DNA of 64,000 bases from an uncultured Phocaeicola sp. (GTDB taxonomy: Bacteria; Bacteroidota; Bacteroidia; Bacteroidales; Bacteroidaceae): the NCBI GenBank assembly GCA_944321015.1, contig CALUJS010000003.1, positions 1 to 64,000 on the forward strand, given 5' to 3'. Under the pieces are notes generated by a model. That model saw only the letters and a list, made by a program, of their open reading frames with translations, had not been told where the DNA came from and did not search any database. The position numbers and the translations under genes were made by a program. Numbering within the stretch: the first letter of the stretch is position 1; every line of letters begins with the position of its first letter. Shown here piece by piece: positions 19,880 through 28,902 of this stretch.

Positions 19880-20677
19880 TTATCTGACAATATTGACTAT
19901 CAGGCTGGCAATGGACACCAGGATGGAGGTCGCCGAAATCATCGTCGAAGTCGTCGTGCCGATGTCGGAGTTCTTTGCCTTCGTCTTGTTGGGAGTAACG
20001 TAGATAATGTCGTTCTGCTTCAAATAATAATAAGGAGAAAGGACGATGTCGGCCTTGTTGAGATTGAGCGTGATGATTTCGCGTTTGCCATCGGCATCCT
20101 CGCGGATGAGCTTCACGTTGTCGCGCACGCCGTAGACGGTCATGTCACCGGCCATGGCCAAAGCCTCGAGCACATTGACCTTCTCGTTGCTCACGGTGAA
20201 CGTGCCGGGACGGGTCACTTCGCCAATGACGGAAATCTTGTAGTTCGTCATGCGGACCGTCACGATGGGGGTCTCCTTCAGATAAGGCACCAACCGCTCG
20301 CGGATCATGCTTTCGGCCTCACGCTTGGTCAGGCCGCCGACTTTCAGACGGCCCAGCACGGGGAAGTCAATCTGCCCGTCGTTGTCCACCAGATATTGCT
20401 GGAGCGTGGGCGCGCTCGTCGTGTTGATATTGGTAATCGACGCGTTCAGCGGCGTCTGCGTGGTCAGATTGAAGGGAGCGGACGCCTGGGGATCGGTAGT
20501 GTTCACGGTGATGGATATCAAGTCCTTGGGCATGATGCGGGCATCATAGAGCGGTTCATTCTGAACTGCCTGATTCACAGTTTCGGGGTCTTGCAGATAA
20601 GGCACGTTCTTGTATGAGGTGCAACTTGCCAGCAAAACTGTGACAGAGAATAAGGTTAGTAGTCTTCGTATATTCAT
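19880..20677 (-). CDS. wza: Wza-type polysaccharide export lipoprotein
   Basis: Outer-membrane export protein of 265 residues. Signal peptide with lipobox LLASC (Cys about 18), Poly_export (PES) domain (about 40-160, with DNDGQIDFPVLGRLKVGG), then one SLBB-like domain (about 165-235, ISVIGEVTRPGTF). The C-terminus ends in a hydrophobic segment (ISATSILVSIASLIVNIV). It is shorter than E. coli Wza (379), as is common in Bacteroidetes. It would form the outer channel paired with the Wzc protein encoded next. Spacing to both neighbours is 25-35 bp, so one operon. Confidence 0.92.
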   Translation of the reverse strand: MNIRRLLTLFSVTVLLASCTSYKNVPYLQDPETVNQAVQNEPLYDARIMPKDLISITVNTTDPQASAPFNLTTQTPLNASITNINTTSAPTLQQYLVDNDGQIDFPVLGRLKVGGLTKREAESMIRERLVPYLKETPIVTVRMTNYKISVIGEVTRPGTFTVSNEKVNVLEALAMAGDMTVYGVRDNVKLIREDADGKREIITLNLNKADIVLSPYYYLKQNDIIYVTPNKTKAKNSDIGTTTSTMISATSILVSIASLIVNIVR

Positions 20678-20702
20678 AAGTCAGCTTTTATTTTCACATG
20701 GA

Positions 20703-21128
20703 TTACTTGAAGAGCTTGGACAAGAAGCCCTTCTTCTTGGGCGTTTCGTCGGAAGACTCACGCTCGAGCAGAGTTTCGTAGGTGAGGCGGTTGTGCACCA
20801 TGTCATATATGGTGCCCCAGTCGGGCAATCCTCCGAGATTGCGATCGTCGATGAAGAGGTCGACTTTCAGTTTCCGCGAATAATGATTGTTGCGACCTTC
20901 CTCTTCTTCCGGATAGTCGCGGTTAACCGCATAGAATTCCAGCCCGCGCTCGCGGCAAAAGGCAACAGCCTCATCCAGCAGGCGGCCCTCGCGCACGGTC
21001 CACAATATAATCTTGTGGCGTTCGTCGCGAAGACGCTTCAAGGTTTCTATTGCGAAAGGTATCTCCCGGCCGATGGCGGGGTAACGGTGTTCTACAATAG
21101 TCCCGTCAAAATCTACAGCAATCAGCAT
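20703..21128 (-). CDS. Small HAD-superfamily hydrolase (BT0820-like)
   Basis: A 141-residue protein with HAD motif I DFDGTI at 6-11, a motif II region IILWTVREG, and motif IV DLFIDDRNLGG near 106-116. There is no large cap domain, so substrates may be macromolecular or small phosphosugars. The tail is basic (TPKKKGFLSKLFK). It is first in the operon with wza and wzc, which suggests a role in surface polysaccharide synthesis, perhaps sugar-phosphate removal. The family has been seen in Bacteroides as a stand-alone HAD protein; the true substrate is unknown. Confidence 0.75.
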   Translation of the reverse strand: MLIAVDFDGTIVEHRYPAIGREIPFAIETLKRLRDERHKIILWTVREGRLLDEAVAFCRERGLEFYAVNRDYPEEEEGRNNHYSRKLKVDLFIDDRNLGGLPDWGTIYDMVHNRLTYETLLERESSDETPKKKGFLSKLFK

Positions 21129-21268
21129 ATTTCTTTTCCTATTCTGTTATAAACATGGCTATGACGGCGCAAATATAGGGAAAAAGAGGAGACAAAACAT
21201 CATAAACGGCTAACAAAAAAGAGAATGACCGTCGAAACATGTCCCTCCAAACGCCCCCGCGAGCCGCA

Positions 21269-21356
21269 ATATTCCCGCTCGCGAGCCGCAATATCCACGC
21301 CCGCGAGCGGCCATATGGAGGGACGCGAGCGGAGATATGGAGGCCCGGACGGGGGA
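21269..21356. repeat. 22-bp phased ATAT array D
   Basis: ATAT cores start at 21269, 21291, 21313 and 21335, exactly 22 bp apart. The first two interiors carry CGCTCGCGAG and CGCCCGCGAG blocks. It fills the tandem gap between corA (upstream on the minus strand) and the HAD gene, ending 20 bp from the corA stop. Confidence 0.9.
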
Positions 21357-21375
21357 AAACACAACGCTCGCCGGC

Positions 21376-22416
21376 TTACCACTTCTTGCGCTTCAGGTAA
21401 ACGTAGACCGCCACGCCCGTCGCGAGCATCAGCCCCCAAGCAGCCGGGTAGCCGTAACGCCAATCCAGCTCGGGCATCCAGCGGAAGTTCATCCCCCACA
21501 CTCCGGCCAGGAAGGTCAGGGGGATAAAGATGGTCGACACCACCGTGAGGCGGGTCATGATGTCGTTCATGCGCAGGCTGTTGTTGGACACATAGAGGTC
21601 CATCAGCGCCGACAGCGTCTCGCGGCAGCTGTCAATGGTTTGCGCCACATAGGCCAGATGGTCATTCACGTCGCTGAAGAAAGCGCGCGTCCCCCGCCGG
21701 AACAGGGCGGACGAAGGAGCATGAAACAGGCGCGCATACTGGTCCTTGAGCGGATAGACCGTCTGTTTCATCAACAGATAGCGCTTGCGCAACAGGCGGA
21801 TGCCCACACCCGCATCGCGCTCACGGTCGTCGTCGAAGAGCGAAGTCTCCAGTTCGTCCAAGGCGTCGTCGATGCGGGAGACCACCGAGAGGAAGTTGCC
21901 CACCAGCCCGTTCAGCAACACGCTGAGCAGATAGTCGGCGTGTCGCTCGCGGATGTGGAGCGTGTTGGCGCGGATGGCCTGCGTCACGTCGCGGAAAAAG
22001 TCGCTTTCTTCCTCCAGAAACGTCAGCACGAAGCCGTTTCCCTGCACCAGGCAGAAGTGCGTCTGGCGGATGTCGTCGTCCGGCTCGTCGGGCCAGGCCG
22101 ACAGCTTGCTTATCACCACGTTGTAGGCCTCGCGCTCCTCAATCTTGCTCGGATGGCTCACGTTCAGAATGTCCTGCATCGTCAGAAAGTCGATGCCGAA
22201 GTGTGCGCACACGTCGCGCACGGTGTCGGTGTCGCGCAGGCCGTGCACCTGCAGCCAAAGGGTGCGCCCTCCGCCCAGATGCGGAAGCAGGTCCTCAAAG
22301 CGCTCCGCCGCCGTTTCCTCGCACGCGGCCGCGTCGTAGGCGCACAGATGCAGATGCGTGGGCGTACGGCTCTCGCCGTTGTACACCAAGCGTTCGCTCA
22401 ACAGATTGTTTCCCAT
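21376..22416 (-). CDS. corA: CorA-family divalent metal transporter
   Basis: Inner-membrane Mg2+/Co2+ channel of 346 residues. A large cytoplasmic N-terminal domain with long helices is followed by two C-terminal membrane helices. The signature GMN of the pore loop is seen in GVWGMNF after the first helix (IFIPLTFLAG). The second helix ends with a basic tail YLKRKKW. Length is typical. It is 12 bp downstream of the TRIC-type gene on the same strand, so an operon with it is likely. Confidence 0.92.
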   Translation of the reverse strand: MGNNLLSERLVYNGESRTPTHLHLCAYDAAACEETAAERFEDLLPHLGGGRTLWLQVHGLRDTDTVRDVCAHFGIDFLTMQDILNVSHPSKIEEREAYNVVISKLSAWPDEPDDDIRQTHFCLVQGNGFVLTFLEEESDFFRDVTQAIRANTLHIRERHADYLLSVLLNGLVGNFLSVVSRIDDALDELETSLFDDDRERDAGVGIRLLRKRYLLMKQTVYPLKDQYARLFHAPSSALFRRGTRAFFSDVNDHLAYVAQTIDSCRETLSALMDLYVSNNSLRMNDIMTRLTVVSTIFIPLTFLAGVWGMNFRWMPELDWRYGYPAAWGLMLATGVAVYVYLKRKKW

Positions 22417-22428
22417 AGCCCCGTCGGT

Positions 22429-23082
22429 TTAAAGCGGCATGCCCGTCTGTCCGTCGTCGCCTTTCAGCACCGGCAAAGCCCAATGATATTTCACAGCCAG
22501 AATGCGCGCCAGGAGCACGCTCACGCCGCTTGCTATCTCGGTGAGCACCAGGCCGAACCCCAGCTTCAGGCAAAGCCCGTAGACCAAACCGCCCACCACG
22601 CAGGCAATGGCATATATCTCCTTGCGGAAGATGAGCGGCACCTCGTTGATGAACACGTCGCGTATGACGCCGCCCGCCGCACCGGTAATCGTGCCCATGA
22701 TGATGGCCACCCACAGCGGAAAATCCAGCGCGAGCGTTTTCTCCACACCCACCACCGTAAACAGCGCCAGGCCGATGGCGTCGAAAAGGAAGAACGTGTT
22801 CTGCTGGCGGATGAGGAACTTCCCGAACAGGATGACGCCCACGAGCGCCAGCGCGGAACAGATGAGATAGATGGAATTGGTCATCCAAAACGGCGTGAGG
22901 TTGAGCATCAGGTCGCGGATGGTTCCGCCTCCGATGGCCGTGGCCACGCCCACCACATAGGCGCCGAACCAGTCGAACTGCTTGGCCGAGGCCAGGCGGA
23001 TGCCGCTGATGGCGAAAGCGAACGTTCCGATGAACTCAATCACCTCGACAAACGTAGGCACGTGAAATGCAAATAGGTCCAT
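22429..23082 (-). CDS. TRIC-type cation channel family membrane protein (YicG-like)
   Basis: Membrane protein of 217 residues with seven predicted helices. Two homologous halves each contain the glycine-rich hinge: GGGTIRDL (about 52-59) and GAAGGVIRDV (about 135-144). The family is trimeric intracellular cation channel-like in prokaryotes. Located between a 2-hydroxyacid dehydrogenase and corA on the same strand with short gaps (24 and 12 bp). The pairing with CorA hints at ion balance, by inference only. Confidence 0.85.
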   Translation of the reverse strand: MDLFAFHVPTFVEVIEFIGTFAFAISGIRLASAKQFDWFGAYVVGVATAIGGGTIRDLMLNLTPFWMTNSIYLICSALALVGVILFGKFLIRQQNTFFLFDAIGLALFTVVGVEKTLALDFPLWVAIIMGTITGAAGGVIRDVFINEVPLIFRKEIYAIACVVGGLVYGLCLKLGFGLVLTEIASGVSVLLARILAVKYHWALPVLKGDDGQTGMPL

Positions 23083-23106
23083 AGATGTCGTCAGATTAAG
23101 ATTGCG

Positions 23107-24060
23107 TCATTTCACCACGTTCACGGGGTTTCCCTTGAGATACTGCTCCAGATTGTTCACCGCCAGGCCCATCAGGCGCTCGCGGGCATCGACGGAGGCC
23201 CAGGCCAGATGAGGCGTGATGAAGCAGTTGCGGGCCGCGAGCAGCGGATTGTCCGCCGTGGGAGGCTCGGTGGACAGCACGTCCACTCCGGCCGCGCGAA
23301 GCACTCCGTCGTTGAGCGCGGCGGCCAGGTCGGCCTCATTGACCAGCGGGCCGCGCGCCGTGTTGATGAGTATGGCCGTGGGCTTCATCAGGCGCAGCAG
23401 CGAGGAGTTCACCATGCCCGCATTGTCCGGCCGGAGGGGGCAATGGAGCGTCACGATGTCGCACTCGCGGAACAGCGTGGGCAGGTCGGCCTTCACCGCT
23501 CCGGCCGGGATATGGTCGATGTCGACCGACGTACACACGTAGACCTTCATGCCGAAAGCCCGCGACACGCGCATCACGGCGCGCCCGATGTTGCCCAGCC
23601 CCACGATGCCGATGCGCTTGCCGCTCAGCTCCATGATGGGCGAAAGGCAGTAGTTGAAGTCGCCCCGTGCGGCCCACTCGCCGCTGCGCGCCTGCCGTGT
23701 GTAGTCGGGGATGCGGTAGAGTATGTTCAGGATGTGGGCGAAGACGGTCTGCACCACCGAGTCGGTGCTGTAGGCCGGTATGTTGGTCACGGTGATGCCC
23801 AGGCGGCGCGCGGCCTCGATGTCCACCACGTTGTAGCCCGTGGCCAGCACGCCCACGTAGCGAAGGCCCTCCAGGCGGGCCAACATGTCGGCGTCGAGCG
23901 GCGTCTTGTTGGTCAGGAGCACCTCGGAGCCCCGCGCACGTTCAAATATTTTATCACTGCTCGTGCGGTCGTACACGGTGACGTCGCCGAGCTTTTCCAA
24001 TGCTTCCCATGACAGGTCGCCCGGATTGAGGCAATACCCGTCGAGTACGGTAATCTTCAT
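23107..24060 (-). CDS. D-2-hydroxyacid dehydrogenase
   Basis: NAD-dependent oxidoreductase of 317 residues. The Rossmann motif GLGNIG is at 154-159, with Arg-236 (NTARGP), Glu-265 (STEPP) and His-284 (ITPHLAW) as the catalytic set. It is most like the glycerate/hydroxypyruvate reductase branch, but substrate cannot be told from these residues. The ATG at 24060 gives MKITVLDGY. Directly upstream lies the 262-bp gap filled by the type 2 22-bp array, so the promoter of this gene, if not in that array, must be read through from rarA. Confidence 0.9.
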   Translation of the reverse strand: MKITVLDGYCLNPGDLSWEALEKLGDVTVYDRTSSDKIFERARGSEVLLTNKTPLDADMLARLEGLRYVGVLATGYNVVDIEAARRLGITVTNIPAYSTDSVVQTVFAHILNILYRIPDYTRQARSGEWAARGDFNYCLSPIMELSGKRIGIVGLGNIGRAVMRVSRAFGMKVYVCTSVDIDHIPAGAVKADLPTLFRECDIVTLHCPLRPDNAGMVNSSLLRLMKPTAILINTARGPLVNEADLAAALNDGVLRAAGVDVLSTEPPTADNPLLAARNCFITPHLAWASVDARERLMGLAVNNLEQYLKGNPVNVVK

Positions 24061-24122
24061 ATTATCAGTGTTTTATGTCGTTTCTAGTTGTTTCCTCGCA
24101 TTTCCTTCGGCGGGCGGCCGGA

Positions 24123-24316
24123 AAAACACGGTCGTGTTTCTGAAAAAAGACGGTCGTCTTTCCAAAAAAACATGCCCGTGTTTCCATCAAATCACGGCCG
24201 TCTTTCTGCACAAACACGGCCGTGATTTTCCGAGTAGACGGCCGTCTTTTTTTCGAATCACGGCCGTGATTTTTCAAGGAGGCGGGCGTGATTCCGGAAG
24301 TGTACGGTTGTTTTAC
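24123..24316. repeat. Type 2 22-bp array with ACGGCCGT cores
   Basis: Nine units with a central CGGNCG-like core starting at 24129, 24151, 24173, 24195, 24217, 24239, 24261, 24283 and 24305, each exactly 22 bp apart. Cores are short palindromes in A/T-rich flanks (AAACACGGCCGTGATT, AGACGGTCGTCTTT). Outer bases change in pairs: CAC goes with GTG, and GAC with GTC, in most units. It fills the gap between rarA and the hydroxyacid dehydrogenase start. Confidence 0.93.
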
Positions 24317-24322
24317 CACGGT

Positions 24323-25597
24323 TCACTCCTTGTAGCGTTCGCCCCAGAGGGCGGTCATGCGGTCGTGCAGGCGCGCTTCGGCGGCATTGTCCTGGGCGTG
24401 CCACAGGCGGATGTCCTGCAACTCGTCGGGCAGATACTGCTGGCGGACGAAATGGCCCGGGTAGTCGTGGGCATACTTGTAGCCGTCGTGATAGCCCAGC
24501 TCCTTCATCAGCTTGGTGGGAGCATTGCGCAGGTGCAGGGGCACGGGTTGGTTTCCCGTGCGGCGCACGGCGTCCAGCGCGGCGTCGATGCCCATGTAGG
24601 CGGAGTTGCTCTTCGGGCTGGTGGCCAGATAGACGGTGACTTCGGCCAGGGGGATGCGCCCTTCGGGCCAGCCAATCTTCTGCACGGCGTCGAAAGCGGC
24701 GTTGGCCAGCAGCAGGGCGTTGGGATTGGCCAGGCCGACATCCTCGGCAGCGGAGATGAGCAGACGGCGGGCTATGAACTTGGGGTCCTCGCCTCCCTCA
24801 ATCATGCGCGCCAGCCAATAGAGGGCGGCATCGGGGTCGCTGCCCCGGATGGACTTGATGTAGGCGGAGATGATGTCGTAGTGCATCTCGCCATCCTTGT
24901 CGTAGGCCAGCGGATTCTGCTGCAGGCGCTCCACGACTTTCGCGTCGGTGATGACCACGGGGTCGTCGTCGGCCGCCTCGACCACCAGCTCCAGGATGTT
25001 GAGCAGCTTGCGCGCGTCGCCGCCGGAGTAACGCAACATGGCGTCGGTCTCGCGCAGTTCGATGCGGCGTTTGGACAGTTCCGTGTCTTTTTCCACGGCG
25101 CGGCGGAGTAGCTTCAGGAGGTCTTCGCGCTCCAACGGGTGGAGCACGTAGAGCTGGCAGCGCGAGAGCAGCGGGCGGATGACCTCAAAGGAGGGATTCT
25201 CCGTGGTGGCCCCTATCAGGGTGACGATGCCTTTTTCCACGGCGCCCAGCAGGGAGTCTTGCTGCGACTTGCTGAAACGGTGGATTTCGTCGATGAAGAG
25301 TATGGGGCTTGCCTGCGAGAAGAAGCGTCCGCTGCGTGCCCGCTCAATGACGTCGCGCACGTCTTTCACGCCGCTGGTGACGGCGCTCAGGGTGTAGAAC
25401 GGCGTTTCGAGCCGGTGGGCTATGATTTGCGCCAGCGTGGTCTTGCCCACTCCGGGCGGCCCCCACAGTATGAATGACGGGATGCGTCCGGCCTCTATCA
25501 TCCGGCGCAGGACGGCTCCGGGCCCGACGAGGTGGGTCTGCCCGATATATTCGTCCAGCGTCGTCGGACGCATGCGTTCAGCCAAGGGTTGTGCCAT
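24323..25597 (-). CDS. rarA: RarA/MgsA recombination-factor AAA+ ATPase
   Basis: Clamp-loader-like ATPase acting at stalled replication forks. The 424 residues start MAQPLAERMRPTTLDEYIGQ. Walker A GPPGVGKTT is at 46-54, Walker [11 protein letters not shown] near 98-107, sensor 1 GATTENPSF near 130, and the C-terminal tetramer domain includes YWLARMIEGGEDP. Length is normal. The stop is directly followed by the type 2 repeat array. Confidence 0.95.
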   Translation of the reverse strand: MAQPLAERMRPTTLDEYIGQTHLVGPGAVLRRMIEAGRIPSFILWGPPGVGKTTLAQIIAHRLETPFYTLSAVTSGVKDVRDVIERARSGRFFSQASPILFIDEIHRFSKSQQDSLLGAVEKGIVTLIGATTENPSFEVIRPLLSRCQLYVLHPLEREDLLKLLRRAVEKDTELSKRRIELRETDAMLRYSGGDARKLLNILELVVEAADDDPVVITDAKVVERLQQNPLAYDKDGEMHYDIISAYIKSIRGSDPDAALYWLARMIEGGEDPKFIARRLLISAAEDVGLANPNALLLANAAFDAVQKIGWPEGRIPLAEVTVYLATSPKSNSAYMGIDAALDAVRRTGNQPVPLHLRNAPTKLMKELGYHDGYKYAHDYPGHFVRQQYLPDELQDIRLWHAQDNAAEARLHDRMTALWGERYKE

Positions 25598-25635
25598 AGT
25601 TGTCTTTTTCTATACCTTATTATATATGTGTGTTA

Positions 25636-28197
25636 TCAGAACGTCAGTTTCAGGGCCAGGCGCACGCCATGCTTGCGCACGCCGGGATGGTCGAGGTAGT
25701 TGAGGCGGCGCACGTAGTCCACCTGCAACAGGCGGAAAATGTTGTGCACGCCCACCATCAGCTCCACGTAGGGTTTGCCGCGCTCCATGATGAAGCTGGT
25801 GGTCTGTCCGTCGCGCGCCGGGAAAAGATAAAGGTCGCCGTCGGGACGCAGGTAGGGATTGTTCTTGTCGGTGAGCGTTCCGTAGAAGGCTTTCACGCCC
25901 AGATGCTCGCGCCACTTCAGCCGTCGGATGAGGGGGATGCGGTTGAGCAGCTTCCCGTTCATGTCATAGTCGATGTCGATGGAGGCATAGCGGTCGTTGA
26001 GAAATTCCATGTTGGTGAGCATGTTGAAGCTTCCCTTCTGGAGGAAGTAGGAACTGTTGGCGGGCGGCATGATGAGCAGGGGGAAGGGCACGCGGTTCCA
26101 CTGCGCTCCGGCTTTGAGGGTGACGTCCATCTTGCCCCAGGACGAGAGCCAGAGGCGTTTGTAAACGGACGCTTCGGTGAGGTGGTAGTTGTAGTCGCCG
26201 CCCCAAACGCCCTTCAGGCCGATGGTGTGGCCCAGCGTGAACACCGGCGCGTTGTGGTTGACCACATGGCGGGACTGCTTGGTGTTGATGTAGGTTTCGT
26301 GAGGGGCGTAGCGCAGGGTGAGCGACGCTTCGGCTGTGGTGAGGCGGGGCACGGGCGTGGCCATGCCGTCGGCGCGCAGGAATTGCAGCTTGCCGGCAGC
26401 CTTTTCCACGTTGCGGCGCAGCTCCAGCTTGGTGGAGAACCCGCCGAAGGATTCGTATTCGTAGCGCAGGATGAGCTTGCGGAAGTACATCATCTGGTCC
26501 ACGTCGGTGGTGCGGAGCGAGCCGAACATGTTGTCCTTGTCCATGGTGAGGAACTTGTCGAGGGGCGACATCACGTCCGACTGATACGACACAGCCACCG
26601 AATGGCGGGGAAACTCGAAGGGCATGTAGGCCTTCTTCTCAAAGGAGTATTCCACCTCGCCCATGTATTTGGAGCGGCGGTCTTTGAAACCATAGGCATA
26701 ATAGCCCTTGAAGAAGAGGTGCGGGTTGAGGTTTGCCGTGGTGGTTCCGCCCAGACGCAGGCGAAGTCCGTCCACATAATTGCTGGACACCACGGTGCTG
26801 AGCGGCCCGACGTCGAACTTGCTGGGCCGGTCCTCCGAACCGGTCTCGACGTAGTTCTCGGCAAAGAGGCGCAACACCCAGATGACGTATTTCGCTCCGG
26901 GCGTGTTCTGCAGGTCCTTCACGAAGTTGTCCATGTCGGCCTCCTTGGACGTGAGCGGCAGCGAACGCGCCTCGTGCCAATAGTCGTCGTTCTTCAGGTA
27001 GGCGTCGGGGCGGGTCTCCACCCGGCGCGCATTGCCGAAATCGTCGTCGGGAATGGGCGCGAAGGAGAAGTCGGAGTAGCGCGTCGTGCGCCTCACGATG
27101 GCTCCCTGCAGCTTCTTGAAGGGATATATCTTGGTGGACATGTCGTCGACGGCCAGCCCCCAATAGCCGTTCGGCATGCGCTCGAAGTCCTGGCGGAGCG
27201 AAAGGTCTTCCACGAAATTCACGCCTGTGTGCTTGGGCAGATTCATGACACAGCGGCGGACCACATAGGAGGAGTCGGCCAATACGTACAGGTGTCCGGT
27301 GAAACCGAAGTCCTGCGAGTTCCGGGGCACGAAGGTGAGGTGGAAACATTTCTCCCGTTCCACATAGGTCGTGTCCATGATATAATATTTGTAGAAGTTG
27401 ATGGCGCCGTCGGCAATCGGGCTGACAAACTTCTTGCGAAGCAGGTAGATGCTGTTCTCATAGATGTCCACGTCGGCAAACACGTCCTGAAGCACGCCGT
27501 CCACCACGTCGCCCATGTGGAAAAGGTCATCGATGCCCGACGAGCGCATGCCTTCCACGATGGTCTTTTCCTTGCGCGGCTGCTTGCGGTAGAGCACCTG
27601 CGAGGAGGTTTCCTTCACCGACACGGGGAGCACCAGATTGTTTCCTTCAAGGTTCACCTCCAGCTGGTCGACGAGAAAAGGCATCTTCCTGAGCACGCCT
27701 TTCTGCAGCGATTCGGGCTTCACGTCGTCGAGCGCGATGTTCAGCTTCTCATACTTGTGGTAGCGGTAGTAGTCATTGTCCTCCAGCCGGTTCTTCTGTT
27801 TGGCGGCAATCACCTTGCGCATCATGACGACGGCTGGGTTGTTTTTCTTGCGATAACGCTCACGACGCGGACGCACCACCATTTCGTCCAGCAGGATGTT
27901 GTCGGGCACCAGTTGCACATTGAGCCTGCGCGTCTCGCCGGGAACGATGGAGACGGTCTTGGTCTTGTAGCCTACGGCCGAGAAGGTCAGCGTGCGCCAA
28001 TCATCGCCCACACGGACGTAATAGTCGCCGCTGTTGTCCGTGCGTCCTACACCTTTATTATTATAAGAGATGGAAATGTAGGGCAATTTCTCACGCGTCA
28101 GCGAGTCGGTCACCACGCCGCGTATCTGTGCATCAAGAGAAACGGCCACGACACTCAACAACGCAGCCATCCATAACTTGTGTATCCAATGCTTCAT
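25636..28197 (-). CDS. DUF5686 outer-membrane protein with carboxypeptidase-regulatory-like domain
   Basis: An 853-residue protein with signal peptide (cleavage near SLDAQ), a CarboxypepD_reg-like beta-sandwich (about 24-110; IRGVVTDSLTREKLPY), and a long C-terminal part with alternating hydrophobic strands typical of the DUF5686 barrel family. It ends in VRLALKLTF, a typical outer-membrane C-terminus with a terminal Phe. Function is unknown; the family is common in Bacteroidetes. It precedes rarA by 38 bp on the same strand. Upstream is a long non-coding gap with a candidate small RNA. Confidence 0.82.
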   Translation of the reverse strand: MKHWIHKLWMAALLSVVAVSLDAQIRGVVTDSLTREKLPYISISYNNKGVGRTDNSGDYYVRVGDDWRTLTFSAVGYKTKTVSIVPGETRRLNVQLVPDNILLDEMVVRPRRERYRKKNNPAVVMMRKVIAAKQKNRLEDNDYYRYHKYEKLNIALDDVKPESLQKGVLRKMPFLVDQLEVNLEGNNLVLPVSVKETSSQVLYRKQPRKEKTIVEGMRSSGIDDLFHMGDVVDGVLQDVFADVDIYENSIYLLRKKFVSPIADGAINFYKYYIMDTTYVEREKCFHLTFVPRNSQDFGFTGHLYVLADSSYVVRRCVMNLPKHTGVNFVEDLSLRQDFERMPNGYWGLAVDDMSTKIYPFKKLQGAIVRRTTRYSDFSFAPIPDDDFGNARRVETRPDAYLKNDDYWHEARSLPLTSKEADMDNFVKDLQNTPGAKYVIWVLRLFAENYVETGSEDRPSKFDVGPLSTVVSSNYVDGLRLRLGGTTTANLNPHLFFKGYYAYGFKDRRSKYMGEVEYSFEKKAYMPFEFPRHSVAVSYQSDVMSPLDKFLTMDKDNMFGSLRTTDVDQMMYFRKLILRYEYESFGGFSTKLELRRNVEKAAGKLQFLRADGMATPVPRLTTAEASLTLRYAPHETYINTKQSRHVVNHNAPVFTLGHTIGLKGVWGGDYNYHLTEASVYKRLWLSSWGKMDVTLKAGAQWNRVPFPLLIMPPANSSYFLQKGSFNMLTNMEFLNDRYASIDIDYDMNGKLLNRIPLIRRLKWREHLGVKAFYGTLTDKNNPYLRPDGDLYLFPARDGQTTSFIMERGKPYVELMVGVHNIFRLLQVDYVRRLNYLDHPGVRKHGVRLALKLTF

Positions 28198-28487
28198 CTC
28201 TGTACCTTGTCTCTGTTACGAAGTATGAATCAACAAAATTAATCGTTCCCGGACAAATCCATAAAGGCCAAAGGATATATTAATTTTAAATAACACTATC
28301 GCCTGCAAACTTAACCTTAACTAAAATCAAGCGAAAACACACGAACGGCAAACTTCGTTGTAAGTTGAAAATACAACGGCTCATGTACTCAGTACGATAT
28401 GAACCTCTTAAAAATGTATCAACAAACTTATTTGCCGCAACAAAAGACGTCCCGCCGCGGAGAAATGCGGAACATGACACGGAGGCA
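28198..28487. other. Non-coding gap upstream of DUF5686 gene
   Basis: No convincing gene. A TAATTTTG box on the minus strand near 28240 may be the -7 element for the DUF5686 gene. A 64-codon minus-strand frame at 28286-28480 lacks family similarity or a credible translation context. Confidence 0.4.
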
Positions 28488-28521
28488 GAAAAAAGCAGGC
28501 CCTTTTCACAAAGGGCCTGCT
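28488..28521 (-). terminator. Intrinsic terminator of the candidate small RNA
   Basis: AGCAGGCCCTTT (28494-28505) pairs perfectly with AAAGGGCCTGCT (28510-28521), loop of four. The minus strand continues with six T residues. No protein gene precedes it on that strand. Confidence 0.85.
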
Positions 28522-28578
28522 TCTAAGTTTTCAATAGGTATTAGTTTTTTTAAGGTAAAAAGATTGTTTTCAGGATAA
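28488..28578 (-). ncRNA. Candidate small RNA, about 90 nt
   Basis: A complete transcription unit with no open frame. A promoter lies at 28584-28615, the start should be near 28577, and the unit ends in a perfect 12-bp terminator stem with U6. The body between start and hairpin is A/U-rich and unstructured (ACAATCTTTTTACC, AAAAAAACTAATACC), the usual form of a base-pairing small RNA with a 3' terminator. It lies alone between the DUF5686 gene and glnS. Homology to a named RNA family cannot be judged here. Confidence 0.65.
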
Positions 28579-28583
28579 CGATG

Positions 28584-28615
28584 CAAAGGAACGACCTTTT
28601 TTCAGACTACACAAA
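28584..28615 (-). promoter_or_regulatory. Promoter of the candidate small RNA
   Basis: Minus strand: TTTG (28612-28615), 20 bp, then TTCCTTTG (28584-28591). This fits the Bacteroidetes -33/-7 pattern with one mismatch in the -7 box. Confidence 0.65.
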
Positions 28616-28621
28616 TATATT

Positions 28622-28902
28622 TCCATGTTAAAAAACATATTTCCGCGCAATAAGTGTTGTTTTAACAACTCTACTCCCCAAACGACCGAACGAGTAACCA
28701 AAGAAAAGCAAAAAAACCGCCCGGACAAAATCAGTATCCGAAAAAATATTACTCCGAACGAAAGGGAAAAAGCCGAATAAACCATTTCCGTCCGACATCC
28801 GGAAAAAGTAAAGATGTAACCGCCGGAACGGATAAAGTAACAAAGCGTTCACCGGCGCATCGGAGACCGGAAATGTCGGACAAAGCACCCCCGCAAGCGC
28901 CC
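28622..28902. other. Non-coding A-rich gap before array E
   Basis: About 280 bp of A-rich DNA with scattered CCGGAA-type words. I see no gene or strong hairpin in it. Confidence 0.4.

Noticed and set aside
28286-28480. 64-codon minus-strand frame upstream of the DUF5686 gene
   Set aside because: No family similarity, no credible promoter spacing, and composition unlike neighbouring genes.
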